Part shown: piece by piece, positions 1-7,094 of the stretch
Numbering within the stretch: position 1 is the first letter of the stretch
Layout of the letters: the number at the start of each line of letters is the position of its first letter
Source: Candidatus Heimdallarchaeota archaeon
GTDB taxonomy: Archaea; Asgardarchaeota; Heimdallarchaeia; Hodarchaeales; Hodarchaeaceae
Direction of reading: 5' to 3'
DNA: 64,000 nucleotides
Assembly: GCA_011364965.1 (NCBI GenBank)
Contig: RDOB01000006.1
Span: 116,244 to 180,243 of the forward strand
Made by a program: the position numbers and the translations under genes
The notes under the pieces: generated by a model
The model's database searches: none
What the model was told of the DNA's origin: nothing
What the model saw: the letters and a program-made list of their open reading frames with translations, nothing else

Positions 1-989
1 AAAATTACCCATCGAAGGCTTGATTGCATTTTAAGTCCGTATAAATAGGTAAAAACAACCATAAATATGAATCCTGACAAGAACATGGGCCACATATCTG
101 AACTTCCTAACATGAGGGTGTTATTAATGGCTACTGCAACTGCATGAACACCAACAAATCCTTCAAGTAAAATAATCCACTTCCGATTGAAATGAAAATT
201 AGTATAAGATAAAGAAACTTGAATGAACAATAAGAACATGTAGAAAAATCCAGTAAGTAATTGGGGGTCATTATCCATCGGATGGAACCAAAATGTATAT
301 ACTAAAGCCCAAGAAAAAACATACATGTGTAATTTCATAAAAACGTTAGCAACTTCTCGTGTAATTGGTTTACCAGCTTTTTTGCCAAGGATTATCCCTC
401 GTTGTCTATTCTGCATGATTAAGAGAAAAACTAACATTAAGATGACTGACCCTTGGGATGTCCAAATAGGTACATCTTGGGCTAATCCATCATACCAGAT
501 ATGAGTCTGTAATAAGTGGAGATATATGAATATTCCATTTATAAGTAAGGCAATCCAATTGTAGGTAGTAAGACCAAAGCGTGATTGTTCTCTCAATTGC
601 GTTATATGTTTTTGAGCCCAGTAGATAAGAATCCAAAATGAAACTTGATGACTAAAATAAAACAACCAAACAATAATTTGCGAGGTTATATCTGGAACTG
701 GAAGTTGCCAATAGTACCACGTTGGCCCCAAATCTGGCCCCAATTCAAATCGTCGTAATAAAGGCCCTAATATCCAAATCAGAGCAATGAAAAGTACACT
801 GAATATTAAAGTAATAATAAAGGTATATTTTGGCATGTTTGAAGAACTTTTAACTGTAGAATCATTAAAAGACTGAATTCTCTTCTTTTCTTTCTTCTGT
901 AAGATAAATAATCCAAAGAAGGATATAACACTAAATAAAATAGTCGTTCCTAATATAATAATCATCTCTGAAGTTAAATCATTTGACAT
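1..989 (-). CDS. Polytopic membrane protein of unknown function, last gene of the crtI operon (3' end cut by window edge)
   Basis: The reading frame opens at an ATG at 989 and stays open to base 1, so at least 329 residues are present and the C-terminus is missing. A GGTG ribosome binding site lies about 9 bases before the start. The protein has roughly nine hydrophobic segments, with His residues inside or next to them (FSHQ, QTHIWYDG, WFHPMDND, GVHAVA). It starts 28 bases after the lycopene cyclase stop on the same strand, so it is probably cotranscribed with crtI and crtY. I do not recognise the family. It is not a rhodopsin: I see no Lys in the last segment within a retinal-binding context. 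It does not show the motifs I know for Brp/Blh carotene dioxygenase. A role in carotenoid modification or light response is inferred from position only. Confidence 0.8.
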   Translation of the reverse strand, partial: MSNDLTSEMIIILGTTILFSVISFFGLFILQKKEKKRIQSFNDSTVKSSSNMPKYTFIITLIFSVLFIALIWILGPLLRRFELGPDLGPTWYYWQLPVPDITSQIIVWLFYFSHQVSFWILIYWAQKHITQLREQSRFGLTTYNWIALLINGIFIYLHLLQTHIWYDGLAQDVPIWTSQGSVILMLVFLLIMQNRQRGIILGKKAGKPITREVANVFMKLHMYVFSWALVYTFWFHPMDNDPQLLTGFFYMFLLFIQVSLSYTNFHFNRKWIILLEGFVGVHAVAVAINNTLMLGSSDMWPMFLSGFIFMVVFTYLYGLKMQSSLRWVI

Positions 990-1017
990 TGTCTATTTCA
1001 CCATTTTTGTCCAAAAA

Positions 1018-1818
1018 TTATGATAAAATTCTGTTTAAAGTGTTTTTAAATCTGGTAATGCTTCTTAAATCCGTAATTAATGTTAATCCAAAAATAATTA
1101 ATATATTAGTAATAAGGAAAAAAACGAATTCTTCAATCGGTAAGATTCCTCCTAATAAAGCATTTATTGATGTAGAATTACTAATTATCCAGATTCCCTC
1201 TGAAATTGCTATGGCATCTGCGATAGCCAAGTACAGAGTCGAAATAGATATAGTAAGTATTAATTCTCTTTTGTGAGAATAAAGAATATTGGCACCATAA
1301 GTCAATTGAATAATAATTGGGGGAAATCCCCATAATACTATTAAATTTAAATATATCAAAGGTTCTATATTATTAAAAAAAGCAAATAAAGAAATAAACC
1401 AAATCATCAATAATGGGATAATAGAAAAAATCCTGATTGAGTTTAAACTGGAATTTATCTTCTGAGTAATATCATTTCCTTTTAGCAAAATCCATCCTGA
1501 GATCAGTCCTATCAAAATAGTTTGGACCACAAAAAATGCATATTCCTCTATTGGTACAAAACCGATTAAAATTCCCATTACTTTCTCTGGATCATAATAC
1601 CATACATTATTCTCAACAAGATAATTATCCCAAGGAGTTGTATAAATTAAAGCAACTATAATTAATATTATTATAGCAATAAATATTCTCTTCATCAATA
1701 TTTTTTGCTTTTCTTCAGCTTCTTGATATCTTTTTATGTAAAAAAGAATGGTAATTATTAAAGGAATTCCTATAAAGAGAATAAGGAAAGAAAAGTAAGT
1801 TAGCACTTTTTCTTCCAT
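1018..1818 (-). CDS. crtY: Lycopene beta-cyclase, fused CrtYc-CrtYd type
   Basis: A 266-residue membrane protein that would close the rings of lycopene to give beta-carotene. It contains two related halves, each with about three membrane segments. Each half carries the family's Pro-x-Glu-Glu motif followed by aromatics: VPIEEYAFF near residue 95 and LPIEEFVFF near residue 230. Actinobacteria encode the halves as separate crtYc and crtYd genes; archaea usually have them fused, as here. The start follows the crtI stop codon after a single base (TAG then G then ATG), so translation is probably coupled. The product, beta-carotene, could serve membrane photoprotection or act as a retinal precursor. 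The cyclase call is firm; the exact product ring type is inferred from the family. Confidence 0.9.
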   Translation of the reverse strand: MEEKVLTYFSFLILFIGIPLIITILFYIKRYQEAEEKQKILMKRIFIAIIILIIVALIYTTPWDNYLVENNVWYYDPEKVMGILIGFVPIEEYAFFVVQTILIGLISGWILLKGNDITQKINSSLNSIRIFSIIPLLMIWFISLFAFFNNIEPLIYLNLIVLWGFPPIIIQLTYGANILYSHKRELILTISISTLYLAIADAIAISEGIWIISNSTSINALLGGILPIEEFVFFLITNILIIFGLTLITDLRSITRFKNTLNRILS

Positions 1819-1819
1819 C

Positions 1820-3385
1820 CTAATTGTGATTTGAATCCAATAGCTTGGAATTCAATATAGATCCATCTCGAGAACCAAGAATTAGATCAGTTGTAACTTT
1901 TGCGCTTGAGACCACGCCAGGCAGTCCTGCTCCAGGATGTGTCCCAGCACCAACGAGATAGAGTCCCTCGATATCCTCAGATTTGTTATGTGGACGAAAC
2001 CAAGCTGATTGGGTAAATATTGGTTCCACGGAAAAACCAGTGCCTTTAAAACTATTATAATCACGTTCAAAATCTAGGGGGGTTAATATTCGTTCTGTAA
2101 CTAAATTCTCTTTCAAACCTGGTAAGTAATGTTCATCCAAAAAATCAAAGATTTTCTGTTTAAAAGGTTCAGCCAACTGTTCCCAGTCAATCTCAGAATC
2201 TTGATGAGGGACTGGAATTAAAATATAAAAGGCTTCATGGCCCTCAGGTGCTAAACTTGGGTCAGTACGAGTAGGAACATGCAGATAACTTGAGAAATCT
2301 TCTGTTAAAACTTTTCTCTTGAAAATATCTTCCAAAAGACCTTTATATCTTGGTCCTAAAATAATCGTATGATGTTTCATATCTGGATATTGTTTTTTTG
2401 TGCCAAAATATATCACTACTAAACCCATTGAATATTTTGCTTTCTTATAGCGCTTATCACTATTCTTCTTGCGATATTTTGCGTCTATCAACCTAGTATA
2501 CGTAAACGCGGGGTCAGCATTGCTTATTACGATTTTTGTAGGATAAAATTCATCTGAGATAGTTCTGACGCCAATAACTTGGTTGTTCTCAACCTCAATT
2601 TTCTTTATTTCACTATTTACTAAAATTTTTCCTCCAAGTTCTTGGAATAATTTTGCTAGCGCATGAACTAGGGCAGTGGTACCACCACGAGCAAACCATA
2701 CGCCAAATTCCTTTTCAAGATATTGAATAAGGCTATAAATAGAAGGAACAGAGTAAGGATTACCCCCAATTAACAAAGGATGAAAACTATACACAATCCG
2801 AAGATTCTCATTTTTTATATATCGGGATACAAAATTATAATTAGACCTGTACGATTGTAATTTGATAAGTGAGGGAGCAACTTTCAACATTGAAGTAAAT
2901 TTATGAAACGGTTCGAAAGATAGTTCTAGAAATCCTTTCTCATAAATTGGTTTGACTGCTTTTAGCATCCGTTTATATCCCTCTACATCATTAGGGTTTA
3001 TTTCTTCAATTTGAGGAACATTTTTTTCTGGAGTCGAATAATCAAAAAACGTACCATCACTAAAGTGTATTCGATAGAATGGCTCAACAGGAATTAAATC
3101 CACATAATCCGCCATTTTTCTACCCGCTAAAGTGAATAAATCTCTAAAGATGTCAGGGACAGTTATCACCGTAGGACCTGCATCAAAAGTAAAACCCTTA
3201 TCATTAAATACCCGAGCACGGCCACCAACTTGATCTAATTTTTCTAGTATTATGACTTTGTACTTCCCTGTTGCTTGGAGTCTAATTCCAGCAGCCAGTC
3301 CCCCAAATCCTGATCCAATGACGATAATCGTAGAAATATTATTATTAAATAAGTCATTAGCTTGTTTTATATAGCCATTATTCAT
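1820..3385 (-). CDS. crtI: Phytoene desaturase
   Basis: A 521-residue FAD-dependent enzyme that desaturates phytoene to lycopene or a related polyene. The N-terminal dinucleotide fold carries G-S-G-F-G-G at residues 24-29, followed by the acidic residue of the ADP-binding fold and GGRARVF. The C-terminus has the family signature GLYLVGAGTHPGAGLPGV. Length matches bacterial and archaeal CrtI. The start at 3385 has an AGGTG site about 9 bases upstream and a TATA-like element about 30 bases upstream. It is the first gene of a leftward operon with crtY and an unknown membrane gene, and diverges from crtB across a 142-base region that holds the paired palindrome. Confidence 0.94.
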   Translation of the reverse strand: MNNGYIKQANDLFNNNISTIIVIGSGFGGLAAGIRLQATGKYKVIILEKLDQVGGRARVFNDKGFTFDAGPTVITVPDIFRDLFTLAGRKMADYVDLIPVEPFYRIHFSDGTFFDYSTPEKNVPQIEEINPNDVEGYKRMLKAVKPIYEKGFLELSFEPFHKFTSMLKVAPSLIKLQSYRSNYNFVSRYIKNENLRIVYSFHPLLIGGNPYSVPSIYSLIQYLEKEFGVWFARGGTTALVHALAKLFQELGGKILVNSEIKKIEVENNQVIGVRTISDEFYPTKIVISNADPAFTYTRLIDAKYRKKNSDKRYKKAKYSMGLVVIYFGTKKQYPDMKHHTIILGPRYKGLLEDIFKRKVLTEDFSSYLHVPTRTDPSLAPEGHEAFYILIPVPHQDSEIDWEQLAEPFKQKIFDFLDEHYLPGLKENLVTERILTPLDFERDYNSFKGTGFSVEPIFTQSAWFRPHNKSEDIEGLYLVGAGTHPGAGLPGVVSSAKVTTDLILGSRDGSILNSKLLDSNHN

Positions 3386-3414
3386 TTCGTTTGCACCTAT
3401 TATTGTATCATTGT

Positions 3415-3423
3415 TATTTAAAA
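3415..3423 (-). promoter_or_regulatory. crtI: Probable TATA box of the crtI operon
   Basis: On the minus strand this reads TTTAAATAA, an archaeal TATA-like box, about 30 bases before the crtI start codon. The short leader still holds an AGGTG ribosome binding site. The palindrome pair at 3480-3509 lies upstream of this box, so an activator or a bridging repressor could act there. Confidence 0.5.
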
Positions 3424-3466
3424 CGATTTCAGCCTTTTTTTTAACTATCTTACATTTATCAAAATG

Positions 3467-3476
3467 TATTTAAATA
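3467..3476 (+). promoter_or_regulatory. crtB: Probable TATA box of crtB
   Basis: The sequence TATTTAAATA lies about 52 bases before the crtB start codon. Archaeal transcription usually starts some 25 bases after the box, which puts the start near 3497-3502, between or on the two halves of the palindrome pair at 3480-3509. A protein bound there would block initiation at crtB. Confidence 0.55.
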
Positions 3477-3479
3477 CTT

Positions 3480-3509
3480 ATTTCATGAAGTTAGTTCAAT
3501 TCATGAAAT
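3480..3509. promoter_or_regulatory. Paired palindromic operator in the crtI/crtB divergent promoter
   Basis: ATTTCATGAA (3480-3489) and its exact reverse complement TTCATGAAAT (3500-3509) are separated by 10 bases. Each contains the 8-base palindrome TTCATGAA, and the two palindromes are 18 bases apart. The arrangement suits cooperative binding by two dimers on one DNA face. A similar pair lies before the regulator gene at 4478-4502. Binding by the neighbouring B12-type regulator is inferred. Confidence 0.6.
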
Positions 3510-3527
3510 AATAATGGAAGAACTAAG

Positions 3528-4472
3528 ATGTATACAACTCAAAAACCAACCGAATGGGGACTTGTTCCTGAAAATATGTTATCTAAATACAATTTACAAG
3601 AGAAAACTCTCGATGAAAGTTACCAGGTTTGTTTGGACTGGATGGCTGAGCATAGTAAATCTTTTTATTTCGCTAGTCGATTTTTACCTGATGATCAACG
3701 AAAAAGTGTTGCTGCTCTTTATGCAGTATGTCGCTTAAGTGATGACATCGTTGATGAAGCTCCCAGAGAAGTCACAATGGATCAAATTAATAGCAAACTT
3801 GATCAATTAAAGGTTACTATTGCTAAGCTCGCTAACGGATACAGTTCTACAAATCCTCTTTTACATGCTTTTGGAGATACGTTAAGAAAGCATAAGATAC
3901 CAGTCAAATATATGCATGAGCTTATTGAAGGCATAAGAATGGATCTTACAAAAAATGAATATTATTCTGAAGACGAACTTGATTTGTATATGTATCGGGT
4001 AGCAAGTACTGTTGGATTGATGATGACTCACATTTTTATCAAAAATCCTCTAGAACGGACTTTAGCAAGAGCAGCAGATCTAGGTAAAGCAATGCAGTTG
4101 ACCAATATTTTAAGAGATGTTAAAGAGGATTTTCTCAAGGGCCGAATATATCTTCCTAAACAGACTCGTGACGATTACCAAGTCACTCTTGACGACCTAA
4201 AGCAAAACAAAGTAAGCAAAAATCTTAAGGCGCTCATTCGATATGAATCTGAAAGAGCCAAGGCCTATTATAAGATCGCTGATCTCGGAATCGAAGAATT
4301 ACCCTCAGCAGGCGCTTATACGGTGAAAGTTGCAGCTATTGTATATGGTGAAATACTTAACGAAATAAAAAGACGTAATTATGAAATTTTAAATCAAAGA
4401 GTTGTTGTTTCTAAAGTCAGAAAGGTGCTTTTGGCTACTAAAGTGCGTTTAGAATATTTACGGAAGCTTTAG
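3528..4472 (+). CDS. crtB: Phytoene synthase
   Basis: A 314-residue enzyme that condenses two geranylgeranyl diphosphates head to head into phytoene, the first step of the C40 carotenoid pathway. Both Asp-rich metal-binding motifs are present: DDIVDE at residues 72-77 and, following QLTNILR, DVKED at residues 197-201. SFYFASRFLP before the first motif is also typical of the family. Residues beyond about 280 are basic. The start at 3528 gives a normal N-terminus; no strong ribosome binding site is visible and the predicted leader is short. It diverges from crtI, and the B12-type regulator follows 57 bases downstream on the same strand, so both may share a transcript. Confidence 0.94.
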   Translation: MYTTQKPTEWGLVPENMLSKYNLQEKTLDESYQVCLDWMAEHSKSFYFASRFLPDDQRKSVAALYAVCRLSDDIVDEAPREVTMDQINSKLDQLKVTIAKLANGYSSTNPLLHAFGDTLRKHKIPVKYMHELIEGIRMDLTKNEYYSEDELDLYMYRVASTVGLMMTHIFIKNPLERTLARAADLGKAMQLTNILRDVKEDFLKGRIYLPKQTRDDYQVTLDDLKQNKVSKNLKALIRYESERAKAYYKIADLGIEELPSAGAYTVKVAAIVYGEILNEIKRRNYEILNQRVVVSKVRKVLLATKVRLEYLRKL

Positions 4473-4477
4473 ATAGT

Positions 4478-4502
4478 TCATAAAACAAAAATATGTCATG
4501 AA
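4478..4502. promoter_or_regulatory. Second copy of the paired TTCATGAA-like site, before the regulator gene
   Basis: TTCATAAA (4478-4485) and GTCATGAA (4495-4502) lie 17 bases apart, close to the 18-base offset of the crt promoter pair, and both are one mismatch from TTCATGAA. The site sits between the crtB stop and the regulator start, 28 bases before it. It suggests that the regulator controls its own gene. Weaker match than the first pair. Confidence 0.42.
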
Positions 4503-4529
4503 CAACAACAAAAGGAAACGAAATAGCGG

Positions 4530-5483
4530 ATGAACCCATTAATGGAAAAACACACGCTCCCCGCACGAGATCAGATTTTAAGCTATCTGAGAAGAAATCG
4601 CGGAAAAGAAGTCCCTGTTTCTGAACTCGCTTCTAATCTCAATCTTAAACGCTCAACAATATCTAATGCTATAAAAGAACTTAATTTACAAGGTCACATC
4701 GAAATTGAACGTCGATCCCTAAAGCGAGGCCGGTATACTGTTGTTTATTTAACTGGAGATTTAATACAAGAATCCTACGTTCATAAAAATGAAATTATAA
4801 AGATTAAAAGAGAGTCGAAGTATAAAAAACAAGAAAAAAGGGTTCCTCTTTTAGAAATGTCTTTTATTAATGAAATGATTTATATCCTCAAGTCTCCAGA
4901 TTATAATCCAGAAAAATTCTTTGAAAAAATTGAATCTAGGTTTCCTAAAAGTATTGAATTTATTACAGATTTTGTTACACCATTAATGCATGAGGTCGGA
5001 ATAGGATGGACTCAAACCAACCTCTCAACTGCTGAGGAACATATAATCTCTAATCGCGTTGAGGAGCTCATCATTGCAAGAATGCCGATAAATGGGGACA
5101 ATCAGGAGAAAGGAACAATAATTTTAGTACCAGTGGAAGGGGAAAGGCATGTTATCAGTTTATTGTCTCTCGAATATATATTTAGAGATTTAGATTACAA
5201 AATAATTAATCTTGGAAGATCTCTTCCCATTGAATCATTGGTTCAATATATTAAAGATTTACCTGACTTACCTGACTGGATATTTATGTCTATCACACTC
5301 CCTACATATCTTGGAACCATAAGAAGAAATCTGGATTATTTACATGATGTTTTTAAAGACCAAATTCACTTCGCTATAGGAGGACAGGGTATATCAGAGA
5401 ATGAACGAAATTTTTTTCCTCTGGCAGACATTGTTTCCATTACCAAAGAGGATTTATTGAATTTTATTGATATTATGAATTAA
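4530..5483 (+). CDS. CarH-like adenosylcobalamin photoreceptor-regulator with winged-helix DNA-binding domain
   Basis: A 317-residue soluble regulator. Residues about 13-75 form a MarR/ArsR-like winged helix (recognition helix near RSTISNAIKELN; basic wing KRGRYTV). Residues about 110-187 match the cobalamin-binding helical bundle and carry an exact W-x9-E-H motif: W160, E170, H171. In bacterial CarH this motif packs on the adenosyl group and senses light. Residues about 195-317 form the cobalamin-binding Rossmann fold, with E205-x-H207; H207 is the expected lower cobalt ligand, although the usual Gly three residues later is Ser. Bacterial CarH has a MerR-type DNA-binding domain, so the winged helix is a different head on the same sensor. 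Position after crtB and the shared palindromes point to light control of carotenoid genes. Met at 4542 is an alternative start. Confidence 0.85.
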   Translation: MNPLMEKHTLPARDQILSYLRRNRGKEVPVSELASNLNLKRSTISNAIKELNLQGHIEIERRSLKRGRYTVVYLTGDLIQESYVHKNEIIKIKRESKYKKQEKRVPLLEMSFINEMIYILKSPDYNPEKFFEKIESRFPKSIEFITDFVTPLMHEVGIGWTQTNLSTAEEHIISNRVEELIIARMPINGDNQEKGTIILVPVEGERHVISLLSLEYIFRDLDYKIINLGRSLPIESLVQYIKDLPDLPDWIFMSITLPTYLGTIRRNLDYLHDVFKDQIHFAIGGQGISENERNFFPLADIVSITKEDLLNFIDIMN

Positions 5484-5522
5484 AAGGGTGAAAAACTATT
5501 TCTAAAGTCCAATTAAGAAAAT

Positions 5523-5535
5523 GTGATCGGATCAC
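5523..5535. repeat. Perfect 13-base palindrome before the MFS gene
   Basis: GTGATC and GATCAC flank a single G, just before the AGGGGG ribosome binding site of the transporter. It could be an operator or a small RNA hairpin that affects translation. It resembles neither TTCATGAA site. Function is unknown. Confidence 0.4.
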
Positions 5536-5549
5536 TTAGGGGGAATTTA

Positions 5550-6866
5550 ATGTTAAATTACAATAATAATCGACAATCCAAAGCAATTATGGTCTTATTT
5601 TTAGCAGTTTTCGTCGACCTGCTCGAATTTGGGATTATAATTCCCCTCTTACCATTTTGGGCTCTAAATTTGGGAGCAACACCGTTTATTTATGGTGTTT
5701 TAACCAGCTTATATTCTTTCATGAGTTTTGCTTTAGCTCCTGTTTGGGGAAGGTTTTCAGATAAATATGGAAGACGTCCAGTAATCTTAGCTGGATTGAT
5801 TGGAACTGTGGTAGGTCTTTTGTTGTTAGTACTTGCAGCTTCTGTATTTACTGACTCTTTAATTTTAATTTTCTTTTCACGAATTGTAGGAGGATTTTTC
5901 ACTGCAGCAACCTTACCCACGAGTCAAGCATACATTTCAGATATGACCACAGGGAAAGATCGAGCTAGAGGATTTGGGTTACTTGGTGCAGCTTTTGGTC
6001 TAGGATTCGCAACGGGTCCTGCAATTGGTGGTATTCTAACAGAAATAGGAGGATATTTGTTACCTTCGGTGTTTGCTACTCTTATTGCACTAATTAATTT
6101 ATTCGCTGCAATTAAATACCTTCCCGAATCGTTAACTGATGAAACTAGAAGACAATATCAAAATAGAAAACTAATACTATCCGAAGATGGCAGAAATTCA
6201 ATTAAGAGTATTTTAATAAATAATCCCTTAATAAGCCTAAGTATTTTTCTATTTGCGTTAATCTCTTTTGCATTTTCTAAAATGCAAACAACTTTAGCAT
6301 TATTAGGAGAAATCCGATTTGGATTAAATGAATCACTGACTGGAGCAGTTTTCTTTGTTGTTGGATTAATAGTGGTAATTACTCAAGGAGGTTTAATACG
6401 TCCGCTAACAGGAAGATTTTCTGATTCGGCGCTTTTTACTTTCGGTCTATTCTTCCTTACAATTGGTTTTCTTGGTCTAAGTACAGTTAGATCTCTTACT
6501 GAAATGATCATATGGATTATTCCTTTATCAGTTGGATCATCAATATCAAACCCAACTTTAGGAGCTTTTTTATCGAAAAGGACTCCTTCCAAAAGTTCAG
6601 GAACGATTTTAGGTTTGAATCAAGGAATAGGATCACTTATGCGAGTTATCGGGCCACTAATCGGAACTGCACTTTTTGAGATCAATGAGGCATTTCCATA
6701 TTATCTGGGAGCTGTTGTGTTGTGTGCTGGGTTTGTTTTAGCTTTTAATATATGGTTTAAGTCTAAGAAAGAAATTCGGTACAGTCCATGTATAAATTGC
6801 GGCTTACAATTGCGTGAAGGGACAGCAGCTTGTTCTCAATGCGGAATTTCTAAATCTAACAAATAA
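5550..6866 (+). CDS. MFS transporter (drug:H+ antiporter-like) with a C-terminal zinc ribbon
   Basis: A 438-residue, twelve-span major facilitator. The loop between spans 2 and 3 has the MFS motif A (GRFSDKYGRRPV), and the GPAIGG region of span 5 resembles motif C of exporters such as TetA. About 30 C-terminal residues form a cytoplasmic zinc ribbon with two C-x2-C pairs (CINCG and CSQCG), an unusual addition. I chose the ATG at 5550 because AGGGGG lies 6-7 bases upstream; an in-frame GTG at 5523 has no such site. It follows the regulator by 66 bases and may be in the same transcript. The substrate cannot be read from the sequence. Export of an isoprenoid or a light-produced toxin would be speculation. 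Confidence 0.85.
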   Translation: MLNYNNNRQSKAIMVLFLAVFVDLLEFGIIIPLLPFWALNLGATPFIYGVLTSLYSFMSFALAPVWGRFSDKYGRRPVILAGLIGTVVGLLLLVLAASVFTDSLILIFFSRIVGGFFTAATLPTSQAYISDMTTGKDRARGFGLLGAAFGLGFATGPAIGGILTEIGGYLLPSVFATLIALINLFAAIKYLPESLTDETRRQYQNRKLILSEDGRNSIKSILINNPLISLSIFLFALISFAFSKMQTTLALLGEIRFGLNESLTGAVFFVVGLIVVITQGGLIRPLTGRFSDSALFTFGLFFLTIGFLGLSTVRSLTEMIIWIIPLSVGSSISNPTLGAFLSKRTPSKSSGTILGLNQGIGSLMRVIGPLIGTALFEINEAFPYYLGAVVLCAGFVLAFNIWFKSKKEIRYSPCINCGLQLREGTAACSQCGISKSNK

Positions 6867-6916
6867 TAAGAAATTTACTCCAATTCAAGATTTTCAAGTA
6901 ATTTTTATTTTCCAGT

Positions 6917-7012
6917 TTATTTTTGCCTTACTTTTTCTAAAACAATTGCTTCTTTAATTCGTATCTCATTTGACCAAGTAGTTCCATCAATAAACCAATC
7001 CTGAGGATCCCA
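6917..7012 (-). pseudogene. Decayed duplicate of the 3' end of the neighbouring gene at 7095-8132
   Basis: The minus strand encodes about 31 residues (WDPQDWFIDGTTWSNE, then IRIKEAIVLEKVR) ending in a stop. This aligns without gaps to residues about 305-335 of the adjacent upstream protein (WIPTDRFVEGITWSTE, then MRTKGAEVLEIVK), with about half the residues identical. Upstream of the TGG codon the match breaks down. No start codon or ribosome binding site exists. It is the remnant of a tandem duplication or of a second, mostly deleted paralog. It fills most of the gap between the MFS gene and the intact copy. Confidence 0.75.
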
Positions 7013-7094
7013 AGATTAATATCCACATCAAACGATATCAACACTGTTTCTGAAGTATATTCTTTTAATGAGAATTATTGATTTAATGAAATAA

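Noticed and set aside
1..989. Heliorhodopsin or proteorhodopsin encoded next to the carotenoid genes
   Set aside because: There are about nine spans rather than seven in the part seen, and no retinal-binding Lys in a last-span motif.
3514..3738. Overlapping reading frame at the start of crtB, 74 codons
   Set aside because: It lies in another frame inside crtB, which has full family homology.
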